Shown piece after piece: positions 22,171-34,500 of a stretch of 64,000 nucleotides of DNA. The stretch is from Elmis aenea. Lineage: Eukaryota > Arthropoda > Insecta > Coleoptera > Elmidae. Position 1 is the stretch's first letter. Each line of letters opens with the position of its first letter. The stretch is from the NCBI GenBank assembly GCA_947652605.1, contig OX393580.1, forward strand, positions 19,612,159 through 19,676,158, given 5' to 3'. The notes below the pieces were generated by a model, which had not been told where the DNA came from, did no database searches, and saw nothing but the letters and a program-made list of their open reading frames with translations. The position numbers and the translations under genes were made by a program.

Positions 22171-22282
22171 GGAGGGTAAAATTGAAGAATTAATTTTATT
22201 AATAAAAGAAAAACCCGAATTATATGATATCAGCAATGAAATTTATAGTAATTTATTAAGAAAAGAAAATATTTACTGCTGA
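22171..22282 (+). pseudogene. Truncated MADF/Myb-like second ORF of the Harbinger element
   Basis: A 36-residue plus-strand ORF starts MEGKIEELILLIKEKPELYD and continues ISNEIYSNLL. This matches the start of MADF domains (short helix, P-x-LYD, then Y-x-N). It stops before helices 2 and 3. Harbinger elements normally encode such a DNA-binding partner convergent to the transposase. Confidence 0.6.
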
Positions 22283-23066
22283 TAGGTATTGTTTCACAAA
22301 TAAATAACATATAAGTATAATAATAAATACAGTACAAAATAAATAGTTAAACACCCTCATGAACTTTAGCACATTGCCATGGAACTTGCCCCTCAGAACA
22401 AAAATATTCTTTTTAAATTTATACCGAATTAATAAAGCATCAACAGAGTATTTACCGCCAACACGTGGCAAATTTTCAAAAAATGGTGTTTCGTGCTCAG
22501 CTCTCTCATCCTTTAAAGAAGCTATAAAATTGTTGTCTTCTCTGAGAAAATTGTGCAAACATAAACTAGCTAAAACTATTTTATCCGCCTTATCAGGGTG
22601 AACCTGCATTTTATTTAAAAAGTCTAAATTTCGGACACAAAATTCCAAACGAATTTTCAACGACTCTTCGAGCTCTAGAGAGTCTATAATTAAATATTCT
22701 TTTATATCCTACTAAATTTTTTCCCGGAAAAGGCCTTAACAAATATTTTTTGGCAGAGAACGCTTCATCTCCTACTATAACATAGGGCATAGGCTCAGCT
22801 CCTTTAACTAATGGCCGATCAGCTGGCATGTTGAAGGTATTGCTCTCCAGAGCTTTTCCTATAATCGAATTTAAAAAAATGCCCCCATCAGAATTTTTCC
22901 CATACCTCCCCACGTCAACGCCAATAAACTTGTAATTCGGTTCCACCAAAACCAACAAAACAATTAAAAACGACTTTTTATAGTTAAAAAATAACGATCC
23001 ACTTTTTGGTGGAGCAATAGCAAACACATCATCATCACTAGATAAAGAACTCATTTTACAAAACAC
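22256..23066 (-). pseudogene. Harbinger (HARBI1-like, DDE_Tnp_4) transposase, defective
   Basis: Minus-strand reading from 23054 begins MSSLSSDDD, then joins PPKSGSLFFNYKKSF and GVDVGRYGKNSDGGIF. The second acidic catalytic region is VIVGDEAF and the glutamate region is RRVVENSFG. The first Asp (normally in a DGKH-like motif just before the PPKSGS stretch) is missing, pointing to an internal deletion of most of the N-terminal half. A frameshift near 22611-22660 separates the C-terminal piece (KIVLASLCLHNFLRE). The element therefore cannot supply an active nuclease. Confidence 0.85.
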
Positions 23067-23249
23067 GTTCGTTCTTTACGCTCTTAACTCCTACTAATGA
23101 TCCGAAAAATCCGAAATTCTATTTGCTGCCGTCACTTTGCTGCCGCTGCGCTGCTATGTGAGAATCGTTACAAATTTTTGTGCCGTTGCAGCGCTGCGCT
23201 GCCCGAGCGCTGCACTGCCGCTGCACTGCCAAGTGAGAATTGGCCTTAA

Positions 23250-23638
23250 GACACAAATTATTCTTAAACTTAAAGTTCTCGTCTATCTATAGCTGTAATA
23301 TATTTATACAATATAATTAATGCAACAAATTGATTTTTTTGACTATTTAAAATTATTAAAACGTTAAATTAAAAAATTGTTTAGCAAAACTATGTTACTG
23401 AAAAATGGAACTAAATTTCAGTCATCATTTTTTATAATTTGACTACTTTTAAGAGAGAGTTAAGCAAAAAAAAAACTGATGAACGGAAAATTTCCACCTG
23501 TGTATATTTAGTATGACATTAATTGAATAGTTTACTAAAAAATATTTTTTTTTGCTAAATATGTTCTTGTTAATTCCTTTGCCAAATAACATAAGATTTC
23601 TTGTTAACCAAGTGGATTGATTTACATACACATGAACG
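23250..23638. other. Intergenic, nothing recognised
   Basis: AT-rich spacer between the Harbinger element and the next MITE. Confidence 0.35.
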
Positions 23639-23646
23639 TTTTATAC

Positions 23647-24594
23647 CATTGAATAAAAAGATAAAGGAAGGACCTTTTAATATTATACAGCAGCGTTTGT
23701 CTGCGACAGAAATGACGACATAAAAGGCTTCTCATGGCGGCCAGTTTTGACAAGTCAAAAAGTCAAGAAATTTAGAATTTTATGTCCTACAATGGTTAGC
23801 TGCAAATCCTGAACTTACTAAGTCAAAAAATATTAAAGATAAAAAAAAATACGTTTCACAGGTAAGTATAGACATTAATATTTTGTAGTGTAATCACAGT
23901 ATAGGGATCATACAGTAGGGGCAGCTTCTGTCGGCACCTTTGAATTTTTTTTTTTTTGTTTTTTTTTAATTGTGAGTTTAGGGACGCTTCGACAACTGAG
24001 GTCACTAGCGTCCGGGAGGAGGGGGCGGGGAACACGGAAAGGGTGGGTAAGGTAAGGGTAGGTGGAAGTACTGACAGCATTTGCCTATAGTAGGTAGGGG
24101 AAACCACCTGAAACCCCTACGATGACAGACGGCCGCGGGATTCGAACCCACGCCTCCCGATTTTACTCGCTAGTTTGCATACCAACCAGCCACCGAGCTC
24201 GGTCCTTTGAAGTTTGTTGTCTAATGTTTCATCCAATATGGCCGTCTATTGGTGGTAGTTCATATTATAGTTAATACATGTATTAAAAATTTTATGTGGT
24301 TTGTCAAAAAGGTATGTCATATCAGTGACGTGCATTTTTGTACAGCATATTTCTTAACTCTCATAATAAACAATCCAAATATTGAAACATGCCGTTGTTT
24401 TTTTAATTTCCTCAACCACAAAGCAAGCAATAAATAAGTTAATAACAGGCTCAAGTATTTACGTTATTCAATACATATTAAAAAATGTTAGATACGCCAC
24501 TGAGAAGCGGAAACATGCATCCGCCATATTGAGAAGCCTTTTTAGACGCCATAGGATCACTAAAATACTCCTTGCTTTATCTTTTTATTCAATG
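23647..24594. mobile_element. 8-bp-TSD element C, copy 1, carrying a SINE
   Basis: The ends are CATTGAATAAAAAGATAAAG and, inverted, CTTTATCTTTTTATTCAATG. The octamer TTTTATAC is duplicated at 23639-23646 and 24595-24602. A second copy is at 49725-50304. An 8-bp duplication fits hAT or P superfamilies; no transposase is present. A SINE (23945-24203) is nested inside. Confidence 0.85.
23945..24203 (-). mobile_element. tRNA-derived SINE
   Basis: The minus-strand 5' end (24203) carries a tRNA-like head: box A-like GAGCTCGGTGGCTGGTTGG and box B TGGGTTCGAATCCCG (about 24150-24135). A tRNA-unrelated body follows, then an A-rich tail at 23945-23975. CCTTTGAA is duplicated at 23937-23944 and 24204-24211. 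The pol III promoter boxes look intact. It is not a tRNA gene because the acceptor stem and the body do not fit. Confidence 0.85.
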
Positions 24595-24602
24595 TTTTAT
24601 AC

Positions 24603-25202
24603 ACGTGTGACATATGACACATCTGTCATTTTATAAATGACATTTGTATGACGCCATAAGTGACGCGTCTAATTGAAATGCAAAAAAATATATCCTTCTT
24701 ATTGCATTATCCTTCTTAATAAAACAAGTTTGAAACCATAATAAACATTATAAATCCTATAAAAACAAACGTACTTTGATTTTTTGCAAAACACAATTTG
24801 CTAGAAATTAAATTTTTTCACGTAATTAAAGGACAATTTAGTGTACGGTGATAATTTTATTAACCACTAATTACGTATAAACTACAAATTTCTCTGATCA
24901 TTCGCTGTATGAACAAACTGAGGCCGGGCATAAGCCAGTAATAATTGTCGAATTATTATTTTTTTCACGCAAGTATTAATGATTTATCGGTAGTTAAGTA
25001 AGTAGAACCCTGTTTAAAACCATGACTGATTATGCATCCGCTTGCGCGCTTTCTGCCAGGAATTTATAAATATTAATGCGATGTTGAATTTCCTTTTAAC
25101 GTTGGAATAACAGTCACACGCCTAAACGTGGTTTTTTCTACAAAACAATTTTTAGACCCCAGAACGCACATACGTACACTTTGTAACAAAATCAATCGCT
25201 TA
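24603..25202. other. Intergenic with fragment of GTGACGTC-type repeat
   Basis: Around 24600-24670 sequence resembles the inverse of 20480-20550 (ACATATGAC, CGCCATAAGTGACGC). The rest shows nothing. Confidence 0.35.
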
Positions 25203-25210
25203 CATAAGCC

Positions 25211-25475
25211 CAGTGGCGTAGCGAGGGTAAATGGCGCCCCTCTCTTCCGTATTTTTATTGTAGTTTGTGAGTTTCAAGTAAAATAATGCTGTACTTATTA
25301 TTTATTCAATGTACACTGTAATGAAAATGAGAACAAATTTTTAAAATTATATTGGTGTTTTATTTTTTAGCTTTAAATAAGTGAAATAAACGCAAAAATA
25401 TCTTGTACGCAGCGCCCCTCCAAGACTGGCGCCCAGGGCATCGATACCCCCCTTGCCCCCATCGCTACGCCACTG
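25211..25475. mobile_element. hAT-type MITE, CAGTGGCGTAGCG family
   Basis: The ends are CAGTGGCGTAGCGAGGG and, inverted, ATCGCTACGCCACTG. The exact octamer CATAAGCC is duplicated at 25203-25210 and 25476-25483. It is 265 bp long with G/C-rich subterminal GGCGCCC repeats. No coding capacity. Confidence 0.92.
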
Positions 25476-25632
25476 CATAAGCCATAAAACATACACATAA
25501 GCCCAGATGAAAAAGTCATTCATAATTTTGGCCGAATAATTCTAGTTATTTTACATTAATTTAATTTAAAATAATATTGCCTCCTATGCAAGGAAATCGT
25601 TAAATGGTTTAGTTTATTAATTTCCAAAATTC

Positions 25633-26280
25633 TATGGCCAACTTCATTCATAATCTACTCCGCTACTTATATGGCCGTCCCAATTCCAAATTTTTCATTG
25701 TTGTAAGCAGTCAGAATCACCTGTCAAATAGCACGTCAGGTGGCGCCCTCAGTGATGTACCTTAAATTGTATTTATGTTCAAAAATGTCATTTTGTTACT
25801 AAAAATGGCCGTTAAATGTTCAAATTAAGAAACATTCAACAAATATTTTCATGAATAGTTGCAACAATAATTATTCTTCATGATTTAATTCTCGACTGTC
25901 ACTGAGTTTGGGATATGTATAAATATTTTTTAGCAAAGCAAAACACCCGTTAAAAAGTTGTGAGATTGGTAAAGCACATTTATTTACCGCAGGAAATTTC
26001 CCATAAGCCAAGTTGATTGCTGTTGGTTATTTTTACAGGTAGATAATTATTATTGAAGTCCAAAGTTTTATGGAAATACTAGAAGAATTATGTGACTATC
26101 AATTTAAAAAATATAGTTATTGTGTAATTGATAAACTTCATAGGGAGCGCGGAGCGCCAGTTGATGTACTTTTTGACTTTTACTTGGGAACGACGTTTAT
26201 GGTCAATTGGATCCACATTGGGACGGCCATATAGGTAGCGAAGTAAGTAGCTGAGCGAATTATGAATGAAGTTGGCCATG
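25633..26280. mobile_element. MITE with ATGGCCAACTTCATTC termini
   Basis: The left end is ATGGCCAACTTCATTCATAA and the right end its inverse. Inner arms include ACTTATATGGCCGTCCCAAT against ATTGGGACGGCCATATAGGT. AAAATTC is duplicated at 25626-25632 and 26281-26287. The minus-strand ORF 26088-26279 is a by-product of the terminal repeat. Confidence 0.8.
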
Positions 26281-26557
26281 AAAATTCATGTCCTGTACGA
26301 CATCTATTGAAATTTATTTTTTGTGCGATCGTACTAGAAACAGCTGTTTTAAAAAATACTAAAAATTTAAATTGTTTTTAATTCTATCGCACAAAAAATG
26401 TAAGATGCACCTCGGCCAAAACGTACTTTTTCGGCCTTGCCTGTTTGCTGGCCTCGACTAACTATTACTGGTTTGTTGTGATCAAGGTTTTAGGAGATAA
26501 TGAGTAGGGGGATGCATACGTACGACAGACGAGACCTTACTATTATTATAATGTGAT

Positions 26558-27305
26558 AGTCCGCGTTCACAATGAACATAGTAGATAGTGGTTAGTAGCT
26601 AAAGTTGAAATGCAGTGTTGCCACCAGGCTGGTTTTCACCCGGACAATCCGGTTTTTAGATTCACGGTCCGGATTAATTATTAATTTGTCCGGTTTTCGT
26701 AGAAATTGCGAGATGTGATTTTCGTATTACTTAATAAAGAAATAATGTATCATATGTATACCAGGGGTAGCAAATTGGCGGTACATTCCGTCGCAACGGC
26801 CGCGTCGCACTAAAAAAGAGAGGCTATAAGCTAAAAAAAAAAAGCTCCTCACTTCCACACGACCCGCGTTATGCACAAATGTCCGGATCAGCAATTTTCA
26901 AAAGGTGGCAACACTGTTGAAATGTATAGAATCAAATGCAAGTGTTAACAATGAACGTAAGATTTACGTAGTAACTATGGAGGTCTGATTTATCGAAAAA
27001 CAAAAACAAAGTGAAGTATCTATGTTTTCAATGTTTCAAATTAATTAAAATTACAATGTTGAACGATGTTTAATACTACTTATTACCGTTATAACCCTCC
27101 ACAAATGTAAAAATTAATACGTAGAATACAAGAAGTGTCAATTTGATAAACAACCTTCCGCGTTTAAATTGAGTATGTGCTATGCTACAAACAAGTCGGT
27201 TGTTACCCGTATCCAAGTAAACATTTCGTTACGAACTTGTTACGTATTACGCACTAACCACTATGTACTATCTACTATCTACTACGTTCATTGTGAACGC
27301 GGACT
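26558..27305. mobile_element. MITE with AGTCCGCGTTCACAATGAAC termini
   Basis: Left AGTCCGCGTTCACAATGAAC and right GTTCATTGTGAACGCGGACT are perfect inverses, extending through CTACTATCTACTA-type repeats and ACTAACCACTA. The flanking trinucleotides do not obviously duplicate. A second hAT-like MITE is nested at 26613-26916. Confidence 0.8.
26613..26916. mobile_element. hAT-type MITE, CAGTGTTGCCACC family
   Basis: The ends are CAGTGTTGCCACC and GGTGGCAACACTG. The exact octamer TTGAAATG is duplicated at 26605-26612 and 26917-26924. Subterminal CCGGACAATCCGG-like repeats. It lies inside the 26558-27305 MITE, so it is younger. Confidence 0.92.
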
Positions 27306-28582
27306 TAAAATGAGAAATAAATTGCCTTGCGATAAACTTTCAAACTTTCAAAGTTACCATGAAAAATGTTGGCGAAATTATACTTAATTAACATTAAAAA
27401 TTTACAAATTATTGTTATTATTTTATATAACTTTATGTTTAGCTACGGATTAATGCAAATTTTTCGGTGTCCCAAGATGTGTCAGGTATTCTGCCTTTTA
27501 AGAAAACTTTATTTATATTTTCTCAGATGCTGTCTTAAAACTTTAAGTCTAAGGTCTTCTTTTAACACAGATGTACTTATTTTTATTTCTTGTTTTCAAG
27601 CCGAATTTCCCTTATCCGTTTTGGAACAGTTTTAGTAATTGGAGGAATTCGTTTTAATTGCCTGATTTATAACAATTCATAACAAAAATAAACTGTAAAA
27701 GTTCGAAATAAACAATAATGCATCGTTTCGACACCATTAACCTCTAAAAATTACAATAATTTCGTAAGTTAAGCATAATTAAAATAATTCATAGTGACTA
27801 AACTTGAAACTTTCCAACGCAAGTATTTCAATGGTACCCACATTCTACGCTTTGTAAAAAATATTCAAAAAATCCTTACTAAACAACTTCTAAATATTAA
27901 ATATTTTCTTAAAAAATGAATATGTTCGTAGCTTCAAGGTTGCCAATCATAAATATTTTGAATTATCTAGTCACGGAAGAGTATTCTCCTATACTAAAAT
28001 GAAAACCACTGCCTTAAGGTTCATATTTTTCGGTTCTTAGCTATAATAATGTTTATATATTGCAAATAAAACACTTATTTAAACAAGTTTACCATGCGAA
28101 CAGAACATTTTTATTAAACTTCCTACACACAATACACAATTTACAGCAAAATATATTGTTTTATAATATAATAGTTAAAGTATTAAGAATCTTGCATGTA
28201 GATTATTCTGTTATATACATATAACTGTTACAATAATAAGATTTGTTTTATATGTTTAAAAACGGTCAAAAAAGTTTAAAACGCAGTTTTTATCCATTTA
28301 GGGTTTTATTGAAAACTTTTTATCTAATAAATCGTCTTTTACACTTACATAACATGATGATACAGAAATGTTAATTTTTTTATCTAGCTTATGTGTAGAA
28401 ATGCAGTAGTTTATTGATAAGCAAAAATCACTCAATCAAAATTATTTGTAGTAACCCATGAAAGAACGAATATATTACTTGAAGTGCTATTAAACTTGAC
28501 AGTTCTGACATGAAAAAAAAAGCAATATAGAAAAATTTTTAGTGTTATTAAAACAAAGTGAATAAACAATATCAATCTCATC
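27306..28582. other. Upstream region of the RING/DUF4729-like gene
   Basis: No recognisable gene. The ORF 27366-27635 and others lack domains. The promoter of the gene starting at 28583 should lie in the last few hundred bases, but I see no strong TATA/initiator pair. Confidence 0.35.
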
Positions 28583-31500
28583 ATGAACCAATCTGACGAA
28601 AACAAGTCTGCAACTAAGTACCCTTGTGGAATATGCAATGAAACTATGCAACTTTCTCTAATGAACGGTTGTCAAAATGGTAATTTTATTTGTAAGAGAT
28701 GTTGGGAATTTCAACATAGCAGAGGTATCGGAACGTTTTCTTAAAATTTTTAAGTAACACTCAAAAAATCTTATAACTTTCGGTGAAGTTATGAACAGCT
28801 TAATACATTATAAATAAGTTTAATAATAAATCACTTAGGTTGTTTAATTAGGAAAATTGTAGAAGAGTAGGACCAGTTTTGAGACTCTGGCCTCAATCTT
28901 ATGTCAAATACGTTAAAAAGTATCAGATGATGTTGCCAGTGGCGAAAAGATGAGAGTCGCAAAACTGGACTAGCATTTCTACAAGAAATTGTTCGTAAGA
29001 AAATATGTGATTTTTATTTGAAGTTATTTATTTATATGTATTAAATAAACACATGACTCAGATATTTCAGGCTTGCTTATTGTGTGTACCATAAAAATGC
29101 CTCTCAGTTTTACAATTAAAGTTAATTTACTGATGTTAAGTTTTGTTTTGTTGCAGATAAAAAGTGCCATCCTCGTGCACAAACTACAAGGCCTCAGAAC
29201 AGAATAGCGGAAATAATAAGTGATAATGTAAAATCGAGAAAATTGATTCCAGAACCCAAGGAAATATATCTAACTAAAAAACTTATGGAAAGGAAAAGTT
29301 TACCATCTGTCAGAGCTGCGGATCTGTATCCAACTGAATCAGAGCTAGCCCTGCTTATCGGTGATTCAAAATGTGGAAACACCCAAAGTATATTGTCTCT
29401 TTCAAGGAAGTAAGTTTGATTAGGTGGTTCACAAAAATCTCCCCTTAACCCATTAAGGCCCAAATTATTTTTTTTGTTTTTTTTTTAAGATATTTTAGTA
29501 ACCTACCTTATAGTTGCGGAGATATAGACCGTCCTCATATGAGGACGCTGGGCGTTTGAGAGTACTTGCGATAGCAGATAACGATGTATAACAAATATAA
29601 CAACATTGAGCTTTCGAGAGTTCGCTGTTCCAGTAAGTGTTTATATCTACTGACAATGATGAAATAAACAATAGTAAATAAAATATTTAATGAAACCTAA
29701 CTCAATTTATTGGCTTTCAATACAAATAAAGATGAAATATTATTACAAACGAAACTAAAACTGAAATAATAATTTACTTATGAATGAAATATTTTAACTA
29801 TTTTTTAAATGATATTTCGGAAAACATGTAATGCACAAAGATACATTGCATTTTCCACAAAAGGTACTTGGCTTTCCTTTGCAGTTTTTCATTTGGCAAA
29901 GTCTTTGATTGCTCCTTTTTTCTATAATATGATTCATAGAATCATATCTTACATCTTTTGGAACCTTAGCTGCAGAAGTAACTGGTAAGCACATAGGTCG
30001 ACCACGTGCCAACCGTGCTCCATGTCCTTTTTTCAAATATGTCACAGCTATTTGTCTTCGAAAATCTTTGATGGATAGTGAGTTACTGCCGTGCACTAGT
30101 TTGTACAACACAAAACCATTCACAACAGCCATGCCTATCAAACGGGTGAACAAAGGTCAATACCATTTTTTACCTCTGATAGCAATGGTACGTTTTTCTA
30201 AGCCAGTCATGGTGATCCACCCCTCCCATGAATTTGTTGTGAGCTTGAATGGCTGCAGGCTGCTGAACGTTTGTAGTTGTTTTTTGTTCGCGACTCCAAC
30301 GCTGGACTTTCATCGTTGGCTTTACTTTATCAAAATTGGTTGCTAGTGTTACTGAGTTGTTATCATTCCATCTTATTATTAGAATTTCATTTTTTTTAAC
30401 GAATCGATAGGCCATGAATCATCTAGCTTGTTTTTGCATTTCTTTAGGTGTTATAAGAGTACATTTTGCAAACCTATTATCCCTTATTGTTCCGCTAGCG
30501 CAACTTTTTTTCTTCCCTAGATATATTTAGATAGAGTGGTTATCATCTATAATTCTATACCTTCAACAATGTCACATTCTATTTCTTCAGAGATAAGATA
30601 TTCAAATGCTTCTTCGACAGTTTTGAATATATTTTTATCCATATTTTCTATGGGTTGAAAAGTACGATGCAAGATCAAAATATACCTGGAATCACTATTC
30701 ATATATTTTAGCATAAACATGTACACTGCAATAAAAGTGTCCTCAAAAGATAAAGCTCTAATTTAAAAAGATGTCACAAACGCTCAGCGTCCTCATTTGA
30801 GGACAGGGAGATTAGAGGGTGTACCTATAATTTAAAAGCAATATGAACAGACTATGCAAAATGTGTCTTAATATAATTTAGTATCGTTTTTGATTATAAC
30901 TATAACAAAAATAATCACTTACTTGAAGTTTTGAGACTCGAAAAAGAAAAACGTAACGAACGGTATCTGACTACTTAAAATCGGTCTGATTCGAACCAGT
31001 GCTGCTCAACAAGTATTCAAACTAAATGTATCTAATATGATTACCTGTCATCGTTGGTACTCCATTTAACAAATAAAATGAAAAGTAATAGATATTACGA
31101 AGAAACAAAACAGTTTTGGAGCAAATATACGCTTGTCCTCAAAAGAGGACGCTGGGCGTTAATGGGTTAAGGACTAAATAGAATCCAAACAACTTCAAAC
31201 ATTTTTACGTCGATTAAATAATGTCATTTTCCACCATACATTGCATAAGGAAATATGAAATTTAGGGCCGTTATTAATTTGTTCTGGCAGTTTCTATACA
31301 CATTCATGCGAAAATAAATTGCTAAATTTTCAGACCTGTCCATTGCCCTTATAAAGATTGCAAAAAGACGGTTGCTGTAACAGGTATAGATGATCATTTT
31401 GCTTATGAACATGAAAAAGTTGCAATACTTAACACTCAGTTCGATTCAAGAAATGGTATGGTTATAGATTTGGAAAAAATAAAATATAACGCGAAACGAT

Positions 31501-34500
31501 GTTTTGTGCTCTTCCATTTGCTTGATAAGAACAAACAAGAGGTTTTACTGCCCAGGTAAATCATAATTATTTAAAATTAAAATTATTTTAAGGAAACAGA
31601 ACATACGTATTAGATATTTGTTTAAATTTTAAATAAAACGTCTCCATTTTACTGAATATATTCACAGTCCCAGAAAACATTAAATTAAGCCAATTTAGTT
31701 CTTAATCTACCTGAAAAATGCAAAAACCGATACTTAAGACACACCACATATTTTACGCACAATATGTTCCAGGACTTGTTCAGGAAGAGTGTGATGGACA
31801 AAAAATTTTAAGTTTCAATGACTTACTTGAATATTCGTTTTGGGTCGACTTATAACCAGGGCATGAAACCGGTTAACCGTTATTTTTTGTCAGAAAAAGT
31901 GATTTTTAACCGAAACCGAAACCGTTATTTTTAAAGGCAAAAAAAAACGGTGACCTTTAACCAAAATAATAAAAAACCTGTTTTTTTAACATCTTTTCTA
32001 AATAAAAATTACGATGAAAAATACAAAATCTGTATTAAATGTGATTAGTTTACCATAAGTCATTAGTGAACGCATGATTGTACATATATTATAAAATTAT
32101 AAATAGATAATATCTTTTCATACTTTGCATTCCTGATCTAAATAATTTTTAAAACCGGTTTACACTAAACCGGTTTCTTTACGAATAAAACCGGGTTTTC
32201 AACAAAAACCGTTATAAAAATAAAGTTCTCGATTTCGGTTAACCGTTAACCAAAATTTTTTTCGGTTTCGAGCCCTGCTTATAACTACGGTAACCATTTG
32301 TCCTTTATTATAAAGGACAGTCCCTTATTTGAAAGCGATGTCCTTTAAATTTATTTGTTTTTTGAAAACTTAATTTGGTTCTTTATTTTAAAAATATTTG
32401 GACAATAAATTCATTGGTGTTTATTGTGCCGGCCACATGAAACAATTGTTTTAGTTATGTTGTAAAATTCCTTCCAGTCCAATTGATATCGAAGTTTTAA
32501 AAGTAAAAAAAATATCCTTTTATATCTGTTCGAAACAAATTAAAACTTTTAAAGAAATTTGTAATGACTAAGATGTTCAGCAACAAAAACTACTAGGGTA
32601 CAGTGAAGCTAGGTGGTTGACTATTACCTGCTTTGGAAATGATTTTGTAACTGCTTTTAAAATATACTTTTCAGAACAGGAAAAATGTCCTACAACTCTC
32701 AAAACTTTTTGTTAATTATTCCTTCGCTGAAGCATGATTTCTTCCCTTTAACCTTTTATAAACACGTTCTGAAAACTGTATCTCATAACATTTCAATGTG
32801 CGAAACTTTCGTGACTTTAAGAGATGTTTATACTTAAACTATCTGAAAGTAAAAAACAAAAGGTTGTACTCAAAAATGTACAAAAATTATTTCACAATTG
32901 GAAAAGTATCTATCACTATCATAACACAAAATCATTTAAAGAATTTGTGCAATCATTTTATCAAACTTGTACTGATTACAATTTATTTTAATCAGTGGGA
33001 TAAGACTTTTCAAGAAATGACTGAAATTGTCGTAAGTAATTCTTTTATATGAAATACCGTTTTGTCCAAAGTAAACAAAATTGTAACTTTCGTTTCCTAT
33101 TTTAAAAAAATAAAAGGAGGTGATAATTGGGTAAAATTTGTTTTATCATACATTTTTTAACTAAAGAAAAATTAGACCAATGGCAGCAAAGTTTAATAAC
33201 TGTTGAACAAAAATGGGTTTCTATATTTAAAATTTAGTACTTTTTAAAAAGTTTTCAAAAGCTTCTACTAAGAGTTTTTTTTAGCTATCATTAATATTTT
33301 GGACCAATGAAGAAAATATGACAAATGAAATTCGAAACACTAGAAGCTTGCATTTATATCAAATATAATTATTATATGAACTGTGTAAAAGTATTTCATT
33401 GTGTAAAATATAAAAATGATATAAAAAAATATATTCCTAACAAATATATCATTGAAGTTAAAATAGAAATGTAATTGATGGTTAATTATTAAAAATTATT
33501 AGTGTTGTGTACAAAAAGAAAAACATTTTATTTTTGTTACTGGCGTGAAAATAGACTTTGATTTGAATTTGTATGTCCTTAAAACTTAAGCAGGTGGATT
33601 AGGTCTTTTTTTTAACGGAGGTATCCGACGAGGTTGGTATAGGTTTTTGTTCGGTGGCTCTATTTGTCCTTTATTTTTCTAAGAAAATATTGTCACCGTA
33701 CTTATAACTCATTTCCAACACATTTAAGACTTTCATAAGTGCAAAAAGCTTGGTATGCAATCAAAAATGATTGGTTAAGTTTCGTTGCCCAAACAATAAT
33801 GCGACAAAATTTAACAGAAAAAAACTTTCCAAATCTAAAATTGGACCTTTATTCAAAGTTTCAGAATAGAAATAGAAATTCCCTCTTCTAAAAGATATGC
33901 AAAAATAATCTATAGCCAGACATAAAAAACAAGTTTATACACTTATTTATGACTAAATAACTTCGACCAACATTTTTGTAATAATTTTGAACCAAGAATT
34001 ATTCCAGGAACCAGGAACAACGCTACGTCGATTTTTAATACCAGTTTGTACACACCATGTACAAATTTGGGACTTAAAATTGTTTGTCCCTTACACGGTA
34101 TTACGAACATTTAAAATGTTTGCTAGTCTTACAAAAATAATCTGCCACTGAATAACTTGAAGTGTTTTATATTTTCAGAAACAAAAATTCCTTAATTCTC
34201 CTACCAGATCGCCGAGACAGCCCTACAAAACTTAACGTCAAGAAACCCGTGCTAATCGTAATGGCAACCAGGATGGCATATTTTCAACCCATCAATGGTT
34301 ATATCCCAGAAGACGATGAGGATGACCCAGCTTCATACGACAGTTTCGCCTGCACCCCAGTCGACCACATATTTTTTTGGATTGCATCGAATTTCCCGGT
34401 CGACTACAGCTACACCCTAGCTGTGTCCACGTTGGACAATGGTATAAGGTTAAAGTATTTTGGGCCCATGCGCACAATCAGTGAAGATCACACAAAACTC

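Larger units (their letters stand above)
21836..23246 (-). mobile_element. PIF/Harbinger transposon with internally deleted transposase
   Basis: The terminal repeats are AGGCCAATTCCCACTTGGCA and, inverted, TGCCAAGTGAGAATTGGCCT, with TAA duplicated at 21833-21835 and 23247-23249. The transposase remnant is on the minus strand, and the start of the second Harbinger ORF, a MADF/Myb-like protein, is on the plus strand. GCAGCGCAGCG-rich subterminal repeats occur at both ends, with an extra internal copy at about 21930-22050 and 23140-23165. Confidence 0.88.

Noticed and set aside
21802..22282. ORFs rich in Ala/Ser/Arg on both strands
   Set aside because: They translate the GCAGCGCAGCG terminal repeats of the Harbinger element.
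24130..24203. Possible tRNA gene on the minus strand
   Set aside because: It has A and B boxes but no complete cloverleaf, and has a SINE body, A-rich tail and target duplication.
34292..34477. Minus-strand ORF opposite exon 4
   Set aside because: Antisense shadow of the real exon of the RING/DUF4729-like gene.
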